64,000 bases of DNA from Thozetella sp. PMI_491. Its lineage: Eukaryota > Ascomycota > Sordariomycetes > Chaetosphaeriales > Chaetosphaeriaceae. Numbering within the stretch: the stretch's first letter is position 1; every line of letters starts with the position of its first letter. Of the stretch, positions 34,397 to 45,166 are shown piece by piece. Made by a program: the position numbers and the translations under genes. The stretch covers positions 460,867 through 524,866 of the forward strand of contig MU270045.1 in assembly GCA_021432635.1 (NCBI GenBank), in the 5' to 3' direction. The notes below the pieces were generated by a model, which was given only the letters and a program-made list of their open reading frames with translations, ran no database searches and had not been told where the DNA came from.

Positions 34397-35394
34397 CTAG
34401 TCTAGTAGCGATATGGGCGCTGCGGCATTGAACGGGCTGCCTTCTACCCAGTCCCTGGGTCGAACGAAGTACCAAGTATCGGTCTTTTTTACATCGTCGT
34501 TCTCAGTTCGCTGCCGGATCGTCACGTACGACTGCCAGCCGAGGCTGTCCAAGGTCTCGACAAGCCGGAGAAGGATCGAGCGGGCTTTCTGTTAATGCCT
34601 GCCTGTTAGTAATATCTTAGAATGGTAACAGAGAACGCGGGAAGACAGACCATGGTTGCCTCGCGATGGGCACGCCAGGGCTTGTCAGAGAGGCGGAATT
34701 CGAACGAGTCCTGGTTCCAGTCACCTGTTTGGGCAGCACCGATCCCATCCCAGGCTTTCTTAAGCCCATCAAGCAAGACCCCGAGGCCCTGTGGGACCGG
34801 TTGCCGCGCGTCCACGGCGGGCAGATCTCGGTCCGTGGGGTCGCCGCCCGCCAGGAGCCCCGTTCCCTTCATGATTACATCCTTGCGGCCGGTCCCGTCG
34901 CCATCATAGATGATTCGCAGGCCCCCGGCTCCCTGCAGCGCGACGACAAGCCATTCCACGGGCGTCGGGGGGAGCGGTTCCGCCGTTTTGAGTAGGCCCA
35001 GCTCCAGTTTCTGCCGGAAGATGAGCGTGTCCTTGCAGCCGATGCGCCGGCTGTGGCTTAGCGGGGTGACGATAAGCCATGAGTGTGTATACAGATAGGC
35101 GAGAAGATCTCGGACGAGCCGCCGCGACGCCACGCCGGCCACATCCCCGCGCGCCCCGAAGGGGCTCTCCTTGAGCTGGTACTCATACGCCTCCCCGTAG
35201 AAGCTCTGGGTCTGGATTCCCGGCGCCCAGGCCGCGAGCAACACCGGCTCCACGTTCTGGTAGATGATCTTGGGAAACTGAAGGAAGCGCACCCGGTCGC
35301 GCCGGTGGAACGAGAGAGTGGCAAAGGTGGAGGAGGCGGTGGGGGAGGCGGTGGGGGAGGTCGGCACCGAGCTGCCCAAGTTTCCGGAAGGCAT
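34397..35394 (-). CDS. Two-exon protein of unknown function, 311 aa
   Basis: Exon 1 is 34651-35394 (248 codons) and exon 2 is 34397-34588 (64 codons including the stop); the 62-bp intron begins GTCTGT, has an ACTAAC branch site and ends AACAG. Both exons are strongly protein-like and the join is in phase. The first 30 residues are Pro/Ser/Thr-rich without a signal peptide. The rest looks globular, with blocks such as KIIYQNVEPVLLAAWAPG, YLYTHSWLIVTPL, EWLVVALQGAGGLRIIYDGDG and a C-terminal TWYFVRPRDWVEGSPFNAA. I recognise no catalogued domain. The second exon, rich in aromatic residues, would be lost by simple frame reading. Confidence 0.75.
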
Positions 35395-36439
35395 GGTGCA
35401 GAGTCAGAAGCAAGAAATGGCGGGGTTCGGGTCGGCCACGGGGAGCTGGCGCCGGGGCCGAAGGAAAACAACAAGGGGTTGGTTTAAAACCGGGCGGGCG
35501 AGCGCTTGCTGAGGCCGAGGGAAATGTTCGCGGTCGGTGCCGTCTCCACTGCAAGACGAGTGAGGATCGTTGCGCGGCACCGCTTTGGGAGGTTCGAGCT
35601 TCAGCGACTCAACCTTCCGAATCCTCGGCTTTATACCAGCGGAAAAGCCAAGCCGTGGGGTTGGGCACAAGGTCAACTCGGCGGACTACGAGGATGATAT
35701 GAAAGGCAGGGATCCGATCACGATGGTGTGATGCACAACAGCCGCATTGTCAAAGTTGTCTCGACGCAGCCTCGCGATTACCAGGGGAGTCCCATGATTC
35801 GTCCTCTCCTGCCAGAGGAAAGCCCCTCGCCCAGCCAGATGAGGGTTCGGTAGCAGGGCATCGCGAACGTAGCTATTTTTTTGGCGGTGGCGCAAGCGGA
35901 CGAACATCACTTCGTAATCCGTATCGGCTTGATACAGCACTAGTAAGGCAGTGGGGCCAAGCCGCTAAGCCAAGTCGTGGCATAAAGCCTAATTAGGAAT
36001 GGCGAACCCTACAGTACAGTAGTGTAATACGGAGTACAGGGCTGGTATAATTGTTTATTTGGCGGGGCTCTGCAGCTAGGTTGGCTCGGCCTAGGAATTT
36101 GTACTTACGGGGGTGCCTTGACAGCGACTGTGCGAAAATAGCAATTATACCAACTATTGTACCTACGTAATTACGGGAACTCTGCACGGAATACCTCCTT
36201 GTGAACGCGCCTAACAAAACAGCCTCGTCAACTAGGAACCACCAGATGCAGTGCAGGCGGTCAATGCCACGCGCGGTCTGGGAGGCAAAGGCCACACAAC
36301 CTTCCCTCCTCCATTAGAATGTGTCCGTACCAGCCCCCCGCTCAACCTGCGCCTTCTGCGTACGATTTGCTCATTTCGGCCGTTCGGGAAGTCGCGAGCT
36401 CATCCGTGCCAGCTGGCTGTTCTTAGCCGTTTTCGATGC
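35395..36439. other. Intergenic, about 1 kb
   Basis: 5' flank of the 311-aa gene and 3' flank of the GH5 gene. The 35940-36180 part is AT-richer and holds a copy of TACGGAGTA (36028-36036). No gene is supported. Confidence 0.6.
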
Positions 36440-38104
36440 CTAGAGCCCATCGCACACCCCCGAAGCCGCAATGCTACCCAGGTCTTTGGGTATCACACCC
36501 GCAGCGACGGCGTCTGGAGGAGGACAGACGTCAGTGTCGGTCGGGCTCGAGGGCGGAAAGAGACCCTAGGAAGTGTGGCATACTTACCTTTGTATGACCA
36601 CCGGTAGTCGCCCAGCTCCGACTTCCAGGTCCAAAATACCCACCCGCTCGCCCTTGTCTCGTACGCTGTCACCTGCGCGGCAAACCACTTCTTGTAGAAG
36701 TCGACGTTCTTGCTGGGGTGCCAGCCGTCGCTCCAGGCCACATCGTCGGGCACGCTGAGGGAGAACTCGCCCACAATGGTCGGAGAGTCTGGACCACTAC
36801 GGTTGTCCCGGCATGAGGTTTGTATGTACGATTCGTGCGAAACTGCGACGCTCGGGTCCCACTTGAGGTATCGATGGTCATCGTAGGCTACAAAATGGCT
36901 CGAAGGGATAAATTCTGACGGGCTACCAGAACCCCACAGGGTTCCCATGTACTGGATATGGACGTAATTGGAAGAAGAAACACCGAGCGACGATTCGACG
37001 CTGCGAATGGCCTTGGTGGATAGTTAGCCGTCGGCCTGAGGGAAGGGCAGGGAGAAGGGAAGGGCAGGGAGAAGGGAAGGGCAGGGAGGAGGGAAGGGCG
37101 AGGCGAGAGTGTGGACGCTGACATTGTAGGCATCGCGATAAAACCCGCTCCTCATGGACTGGGTCGCCTCCTGGTTTTGCACCGGTTCGTTGACGACCTC
37201 GATCATGCCGACATTTCGCATCTCCTTGCTGTCGTGGATCACCGCTCGTAGCCAGCCGAGAAACTTGGTCGCTCGGTCGTAGTTGTATTGGCTGTAAAAG
37301 CCCGGTGAGGGGGCAGACTATATATCCTCATCAGCCCACGCCCGGCCGTTAATGGGAGATTGGTTCCCCCACCTGCCCTGTGAAGGCGTTCTTCGCCACT
37401 TGGGCACCGGGAGCCCCGTGCAAGCTAGAGCGATGTCAATCCCTTCTCCGCCAGTGCGCTGTGCTTATAAGACCGCTGTAGGAACCCACTCGATGATGAT
37501 GTAGAAACCACGGTCGCTCGCCCAGCCACACACCGTCTTTAGAGCATCGATACCTCCCTTCGGGAAGTGCTCAGACCCATCTACCAGGGACTCGTACATC
37601 CAATACCCGACAGGGATGCGGACCGTATTGAGCCCGTAGCTGACCATCTCGTCAAAGTCCGATTCTGTGATCCATGTGCTCCAATGAGCCTGGAACGTGG
37701 CATCACCCTTGCTCCCCAGCTTCAGCATACAATCGAACTCCGAGTTATACCCGCTGCCGGTACAACCCATTGTGTTCGTCCAAGTGTTGACACCAATCCA
37801 CGGCTCTATCCATGCCTGAATGTTAGTGTTTTCCTAAACGATGCACACGGGAAGACAGACCAAAGACGAAAAGTGAGCCTAAGTTGACTCCACGAATAGT
37901 GCCCGCCGATGAGAGCCACCTTCGATTCTTAGTGGAGCCGCTGTAGCCCTCCTCTATCGACGGTGTCCGCTTACGTTCATCAAGCCTGGGGGGTTCACTC
38001 GCGTTCCGGATCGCAAGCATCGGATCGGCGCCATCTGGTAACCAGGCTTGAACGTTGGGGAGAACAAGGGCTACAACAGCGAGCAAACTGCAGGGCGAGT
38101 GCAT
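36440..38104 (-). CDS. Secreted GH5-family glucan endo-1,6-beta-glucosidase-like enzyme
   Basis: Six minus-strand exons (37861-38104, 37490-37805, 37373-37424, 37123-37317, 36588-37011, 36440-36513) give 434 aa with all phases agreeing. Residues 1-20 are a signal peptide ending NVQA. The N-terminal family block RGVNLGSLFVFEPWIG spans intron 1, and IIIDLHGAPGAQ spans intron 2. The GH5 acid/base Glu is E248 in the NEP motif and the nucleophile is E351 in IVGEFSLS; both are intact, so the enzyme looks active. The closest known proteins are fungal endo-beta-1,6-glucanases (Neurospora NEG1, Trichoderma BGN16 types), which cut pustulan-like linkages in fungal cell walls. Substrate is inferred from family blocks. 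The gene is divergent from the cytochrome b561 gene. Confidence 0.9.
37041..37099. repeat. 17-bp tandem repeat inside GH5 intron 4
   Basis: About 3.5 copies of a 17-bp unit (GGAAGGGCAGGGAGAAG), the third with one mismatch. It reads as a polypyrimidine tract in the transcript of the minus-strand gene, within intron 4 (37012-37122). Confidence 0.9.
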
Positions 38105-39528
38105 ATTGGGAAGTGGCCCCCGGCAATCGGGGAGGAGAAACAAGAGAGAGCTGGAAAACGAACAGCAGAGACCAAAGGCACGCGTAGGCGCTTAGTACAC
38201 GTGGGCTTAGTGATGGCGCCGCTAGAGTCGTAGAGTCGTTATGGTTGTACAAAATGCAAAGCAAGGAAGAGCAGAGAGACGATACCTGGACATGAGCGAG
38301 ATTAAGGTCTTATACAGAGCAAGAAAAAAAAACCTCCCCGGTATACCCAAACATGGTAGGGAGGTCGAACAGCAGAGTTGGGCCATTATTAGAGCGGCCG
38401 CCGCGGAAATTGAGAGTCTGACGAAAGTCCAATAGGCCCCTGCGACGGCATACACCTGAGATGGTAATACATAGCAGCAAAAGATTTGTCCTTCCATTAT
38501 GTACGACCCCCCTTGCCCCTTTTCACCTCCAAGAAAGGTAATTCATCCTCTTCTGTACACATCTCTCCTGCGCGACGCAGACAACCCGCTTTTGAATGGG
38601 AGGGATATTAGAACGCGCTCTCCGCCGTAGCCATCTATCGGACAAGGAGTCACTCAGCGTCGAAAACCCCGAGCTATATCATCGCCTTTTAGGTAGAGCA
38701 AGATGTTTGCGGCAACATATTTGATACACCGTTGCAGTCGGTGGCAGTCCAGGCTCGAAGAGCGGCGTGAATTACACAGGGTATTTGCTCTCAGCAATTG
38801 AATTCTCTTGAGCTCAGCCATCTGCCACCAATTGCTCTGCGCGTCATCAATGTTTCGCCATGTTACTTTCGCCGAGCTGAGGTCGGGTCCACTCCCACGG
38901 AGCCTCGTGGCTGGTCCGACCTCAGGTTCCTACGTACATAGTACAGAGGTACCGGAAAGGGAAGCTGACATAATTGGGCTCCAACGCCCGTTTCTGGGTC
39001 GATGCGACCATGTGGGGCATCCGTAGGCTTAGCTCGCGGGATGAAGGCCGTCCCCCAAAAGGGTCCCCGGTCGGTCGTGGTTGCCCCGCCAGCGCCGACA
39101 CAAGAGGTTGAGAGCTTGACCGACGGACAAGAGTGCTCTTGCCCCAGCAGCTCCCTCCCGCGCTCTAAGAGACCAAGGAAAAAGTAGGACCCATTTTGTC
39201 CACTGCCTTTTGCCGCCTGGATCTTCGGCGATACCAACGCCTCGCTGCTGCTGCTTTCTGCGACTACACATTCTGCTGGCGTCGACGAAAGGCTACCAGC
39301 TTACCTTCCGGGCATTTGAGCTCTCGTTACCCCGCCATTCCATCCGACTTTTTGTATACAACATACAACCTGTCTCGTACGGCTGACCTTTATCTTGCAC
39401 GGTACCATCGACGACCCGACCTTTCGAGACCGCCCATTCCATTCCAACTGATGGTCTCTACCGTATCCCTGGAACTGTCCTGAGCCTCTAAACCCCAGTC
39501 GACGGCGGCTGCCAGCGCCATTGCCGCC
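38105..39528. other. Divergent promoter region, GH5 / cytochrome b561
   Basis: 1.4-kb spacer between two divergent starts. Frames in it are short, overlapping and featureless. No specific element is assigned. Confidence 0.6.
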
Positions 39529-42156
39529 ATGGCACCGGCAGATAGCTTGTCCCCTCCGGGGTCGAGTTCGTATGATTCCAACACCATGACGGTGGGCGAC
39601 GGGACGTGGGACTTCACCAAAAATACGTTTCTTCTGCCTAACCTCATGGGGCTCAACTTCGAGACCATGCAGTACAATGGTGAGCAGCCGCAGCACCTTT
39701 GACCACGGGAAGCACCGGGGCGGCCCTAGACTAACTCCCTCGCGCTTGTAGGCATGGCTAATCGCTTTTCTACCTTAACGCAATACCATACCCTCATCCT
39801 AGGCCACGGAGTGCTCGCCGCAATCACCTTTCTTTTCATCGTCCCCGTGGCCGTCATGATGGCGAGGTTCTATAACAGACGACCCGGCTACGCTGTACGC
39901 TATCACGCCTATCTGCAAATCCTTGCTCTCCTCTTGACAACCGTGGTCTTCATCCTGGGGTTCTTCGCTGTCGGCCCGCCGCGGAACCTGACAAACCCCC
40001 ACCACGGAATCGGCGTTGCTATTTACGTCATGTTCCTTCTGCAGGCCGTTGGCGGTCGACTTGTCAAGCACATTGGGCCCCGGCGCTCGCTCCGGCTACA
40101 GCTTCACCGCTGGTCGGGACGAGCCATCACGATCCTCGGAGTTGTGCAGGTACCTCTGGGACTGACTCTGTACGGATCCCCCAAGTTCACCTTCATTCTA
40201 TATGCCCTTTGGATGGCCTTCCTGGTATTGGTCTACTTTATCCTCTCCTATCGCCATGAGGGTGAACACGAATACCATATGAGCGGTGGTCGCTCAGTTG
40301 CGGCCACCTCACGCAGGCGATCCAGCGGTGGGGCGATGAGGTGGATTGCGCCTCTCGCCGCCGGCGCGGGCGCGTTTGCGCTGCTCCGCGGTCGCAAGAA
40401 GGATAAGGAAAGAGAGAGATCGAAGAGCCGGGCAAGAAGCCGCAGCCGAGCCCGTAGCCAGTCCCGGGCCCGCAGCCGAAGTAGACTTCCCGAGGTGATT
40501 CCCTCCCGCCGGGGGTCCGAAAGCTACGTCGAGGATGAAAAGTACACGGAGCGGCGACGCTCCAGCGGCGGCGGCCTTATGACTAAGGTTATGGGCGCTG
40601 GCGCAGCCCTCGGCGCCGGCGCCTTGCTTGCAAGGTTCATGGGCCGGCGCGACCGCCAGCACGATGAAGAGTACTCGGCTGTGGCAACAGACACCCCCAG
40701 CCGAGCCAGCAGGCTACAAAGGAAGAGGAAGGGAGGCTATGTAGAGAGCGAGATCAGCGAAGCCACTACAGAGATTCACAGGCACGACAATCGGCGACGG
40801 AGTAGCCGACGGTATAGCGACTCAGGTAGGCAGTCACCGTTGCTTCCACCTCCTGGTCGCCCTACTATGGCTGCGAGCGCTTTGAGCGCAGCTGAGCACC
40901 GTCCAGGAGCAGCTGGCGGCAGACCCATTACACCACGGCCTATTCACGCGCACTCCTCAAGGTTCGATAGCGTGGACCAATCGGATTATTCATCATATGT
41001 GAGCCCCTCGGCGAGAACACCAAAGAAGAACGACCGCGTTAGCAAAGGCCTTCTCGCCGGCCTCGGGCTCGGAGGGCTAGGCGGCCTCGCCTGGTTCAGG
41101 AAGAAGAACAAAGACCGAGAGAAGGATGAAGAAATGCGATTCGAGGAAGAAGACCGGCGGGCGGGCGGGCGGCCCCCAAGGTTTACTGGCGACGGCCACC
41201 CTTCTCCTACGAGAAGGGAGTCGCGACGACGAGTCTCACGTCCTCCTGCTGCTCCTGCTCCTGCCACTGTCTCGGTTGTGACCGAAGACTCATCATCGAT
41301 CGAGCCCCGTCATGGCCCCGTCTACGACGCTGCTGTTCCCGGCAGAAGCGCCCCTCCCGTTCCGGTGCCAGTTCCGATTACACCAGGAGGGCCAGGGCGG
41401 TCTAGGTCTCGATCGAGGCCTGGCACTGAGCACACAACCATGCCCGCAATGCCACCTGATCCTCGAGGTATCCTGCACAGAGAGTCGGGCAGTGAAGAGT
41501 ACTACTCACCCGGTGGTCAACCCCATAGACGTCAATCGTCACGTCGGAGGAGGGAAGGAGAGAGTGCTGCCGCAGCGGCGGCAGCCGGCATGGTAGCGGC
41601 GGAAGAAGAGGAGCGACACCGAAGAGATCGGTCACGGGACCATCCAGTCAGCGTGAAAGTGAAGGTGCACGACGATCGGGGGAATGTTACCCTGAGACGG
41701 CTAACCGAAGAGGAGGCTGCGCGGGAGAACCGACATAGGCGCACTGACTCAGTTAGCACACTCTCAGACCGTGATACCCCAAGTAACCGGCGGTATCGTC
41801 GTGCCTCCAGCGCCGCACGACGTAGGGCCGAGACTAAGGCAGAAAGCGAGGTGGAGGATGACGTCCTGCCTCCACTGTCACCTCCAAACCCAGCATTCGC
41901 GGCAGGACGGCGACCCAAAGACTCGGCATATTATTCGGGCCCTGGTGTGGCTGGCCCATCTGGGGCCGGTCCATCAGGATCAATGCCGGGGGCCGGCGCA
42001 ACTGTCTCTAGCTTTGGGAGCCCTGGAAGCCACAGCGCGTGGAGTCCTAGCCCAAGCGGTGTCGACCAGGCATCAGCGGCAGCAGAGAGGCGACGAAGAA
42101 GACGACTAGAGCGGCGCGAGGGTAGTAGGCCTGGCACAACGGTGGATTTCACCTGA
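39529..42156 (+). CDS. Cytochrome b561-domain membrane protein with long disordered tail, 851 aa
   Basis: Exons 39529-39679 and 39752-42156. The N-terminal 50 residues have no signal peptide. About residues 60-220 hold five to six membrane helices with the cytochrome b561 pattern of heme-ligand candidates: H69 (GHGVLAA), H102 (RYHAYLQ), H134/H135 (NPHHGIG) and H169 (LHRWSGR). Such cores move electrons across membranes, usually from ascorbate or an attached DOMON domain; no DOMON is seen here. The remaining 630 residues are disordered, basic and Ser/Arg-rich, with an RS-type run (about 270-295). Three Gly/Ala-rich hydrophobic segments (about 246-262, 326-347 and 481-500) are each followed by a basic cluster. 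The role of the tail is unknown. Exon 1 rests on a good donor, a CTAAC branch site and phase agreement. Confidence 0.85.
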
Positions 42157-43011
42157 TTTTGTCGGGGTTCTTTAGTCTCTACCGCCGTCCATCTGCTAGG
42201 TCTTGCCTTGCTCTTTCTGCATTTCTTCGTTTGGATACGCGCGGAATTTATGAGGGCTCTGCGCCAAGGGGATGCGACAGCGACAAAGTTTGGGGGCTCA
42301 TTTGCATGGCGTCATATTTGGGAATTGATTTGTACCAGAGAGACGGAACGATGATGATTGTGCCGGATGGGTGGCCAGGTGTAGCTCCTGGGGAAGCGTA
42401 GAAAGGCCAAGCAAGCTTGGCCTGCACAAAGATCATGTTAGATGTTGAATAACTTTATCTAGCTTCGTACCTAGTAAGTACGGCTGGTTTATTTCTGACA
42501 TGTCAATAAATCATAATCCTCCACGCCTTTCGGAATCCGACATCACAAGCCCCCAAAGCTCAATCTCCCGGACTCCGTGAGCCTTAGGCTGGGACTTCGT
42601 CTCGAGCGCACCTTTGCCCAGCAACATCTGTAGACGCCGTCATAATGCACCCAGACCGACCACCAAGAGGTAATAAGAAAGACGGGAGGGGCCGCGATCG
42701 CCCATCTCAGCCCAGTACCTTCTCTTCTGCCATTATACGAAAAAACACGAAAATCCAAGTGAGTCAATGAATATTCGCTGGCCACTCCCTGTCCCAATAT
42801 GTAATTGGTTGGTATCAGCACATAAATATACGTGTCGAGATAGAACGCCTTGAAGTGCATCCAGCCTTTCCGCCCCAATACTCTTCTCCCGTTTTATTTA
42901 CCGCTCCGCCGCCCGCCGGAAAACTTGCAATATCCACGCCGCCCAAATGCCTCGTTCGCTCGGCCGTTTGAATTAGGTATGTATGGAGCTTGATCTCATG
43001 TAGGAACAACA
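42157..43011. other. Convergent intergenic spacer
   Basis: Shared 3' flank of the cytochrome b561 gene (+) and the transcription factor gene (-). Only short frames without recognisable content. Confidence 0.65.
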
Positions 43012-45166
43012 TCAAGTTGGCTCCGATTTGATCACGCTACCGCCCGCATCCGCGAGGGCTGCTTGTTTTTTCATATATTCTTTGCGCATTAGGTCCGCCA
43101 ACGCCTTTGCCTGGAGCATGCCCATGTCGCTCCACACGGTGTCGAGCGTGCGGATGGTCCAGATGGCGTGGTCGTGTGGAACACCAGGGGCGCACGCTGC
43201 CACCTTGAGGTGGAAAAGGGTGGACGGGAGGCCGGCGGCACCAATGCCTGGTCCCCCACCACTGGTGTCGTCGACGAGGTCCCGCTGTTCACGGGACATC
43301 CGGGGATGCCTCCAATGCGTCGGGAAGCTGATAAGGGTGTCCTCTGCTAGGCGGTGGATGGTCTCGAGGCTGGTCTTGCACTGCCCACCACTAACGAAGC
43401 CCTGGCTGCTCAACGGGAAGCATTCGCGGAACTCGAGCAGCATTTGGTTCACCAGGATGCGACACCATCGGAAGTGACTCCAGGTCCGGGCGGTCCACAT
43501 GTCAGTGTAGACATGAAACTGGGCGCGGAATACTGTGTCTGCCGGGAAGCCGTCTGCTCTGATCCTCGAAAATGACCACACGCCCTTGAGCTGCCGCTCC
43601 CACGTATCTAGTCTCTGCTCCAAGTCGAGAATTTGGTGAAGCAGCCCCGCCGTTTGGCTCTGGCCGTCGACGATCATATTGCCGCGCACGAAAGCCGACA
43701 GTTGCACGAACTCGGTGAGGATCTGGAGAAGATCAACTGCTGGCCGGTCTACGGCGGGCACCAGTTCCGTGCCCAGCTTAATCCAGTCGAAAAACGTGTC
43801 GGGCAGGCTCAACCCGGCGACGTGGCAGGGAATAAACTGCCGTGGAATTAGTACCTCCGGTTCGGGCGAGTCGACAAGGAGGGAGCGCTGGACGGATGAT
43901 ACCAGAGAGCAGCTGAGTAGGAGGAGACCACGCATGCCACCCATCAAGGTCCGCGGCCAAGGGGCGAAGCTTCGAATCAGTGACGCCGCCCCAATGATAT
44001 GCGTCCGCGCACCTTGGCTAGGCTCGTGGGTTCCCTTGACAACCTAGACAAGTTAATGTCAGCTCAGTAGCAGATCCCCCCCTTCCCCCTTCCTTTCTGG
44101 AGGGCAGGGGGCAGTGGAGCGGCGTCTGGACGTACCTCAAACATAGCTAGCATGACCACGGCTCTGGTCCTCGTGGCCAGATCTACCTCTTCCGCCTTGG
44201 AATTCTGCAGCGTCCTCAACGTATGCTGTAGTGCCAAGCCGTAGTTCTGCCGCGACAATCTTCGCAGCTCTTCGTTCCCATGCAAGTTAGACATGCCGGC
44301 AAGCCCAACGGCAGCCATCGCTTCGGATATACCAGGGCTGTCAATCCACGATAGCTTTCGTAGTTCCTCCAAGCTCCTGGGTTCGTCGGGGTGCCCTACC
44401 AAGTAGTGCTCGAGGTAGAACTGGATTCCTTGCTCAACCTTGGTCGGGTCGATAGCCCTGGACAGCCTGGGCAATGCCAGGGCAGCGAAGTGATCGCTCG
44501 GGGACGAGGATCCGTCCAGCGACGCGGCGGAAACCGGGCTGTCATGAGGCGTAGAGGAGGATGGCGAGGGAGAAATAGGGGATGGCTCAGATGATCGGGA
44601 CGCCTCGGCCGGCTCAAACCCCCACGAGGCATGCGCTTTCTGGATGACCTTGGTGCTCTCATCTCGGAACATCAATGAGAGTTGGTCCCGGTATCCGGGG
44701 CATTTCTTGTGCACACGAAGGCATTGTGAGCATTCGGGGCGAACCTTGTCACACTATATGGCACTGTCAGTCCCGCATTGCGGAAGGCATAGGAGTCCGT
44801 CTAGACACACAACAGCGAAGGCGTAGTGGTAAGGGGTCTAAGCTAGAAAGACACAAATCATGCATCCCTTGGAAGCGGTAGCAAGAAGGAGTGGGATGGG
44901 GGGATCGAGGGGGGGCCGGGGGCTTTCTTTTAAAGCCATGGGACGGGTCTATTGAGACCAGTTGGAAGCTTGGGCCGAGCTTTGCGTCAAGCTCTCATGG
45001 TGAGGGGACCGGCGCGGGTGCCAACATCACCAGAGACGCCGCCGGGGATGGGTCTTCTGGGTGCGAAGAGGGAGGGCGAAAACAACCCGGGAAGAGAACA
45101 AAGTACCTTTATTCTTCTGGTGCGGCAGTTCTGGCAACCTTGTGAGGCCTTCCCACAATAGACCAT
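43012..45166 (-). CDS. Zn2Cys6 fungal transcription factor
   Basis: Three minus-strand exons (45107-45166, 44136-44753, 43012-44043) encode 569 aa, each junction in phase 0. The N-terminus is a canonical zinc binuclear cluster: C11-x2-C14-x6-C21-x6-C28-x2-C31-x6-C38, in the form QNCRTRRIKCDKVRPECSQC. Intron 1 (44754-45106, 353 bp) falls between K20 and C21 and splits the cluster. A Ser/Pro linker (about 60-100) follows. The large alpha-helical remainder resembles the Fungal_trans_2 regulatory domain (for example ARTHIIGAASLIRSF). The protein should be nuclear and bind CGG-type half-sites. Targets cannot be inferred; the nearest genes are the cytochrome b561 gene and, beyond a 6-kb gap, the NTF2/RRM gene. 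Confidence 0.9.
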
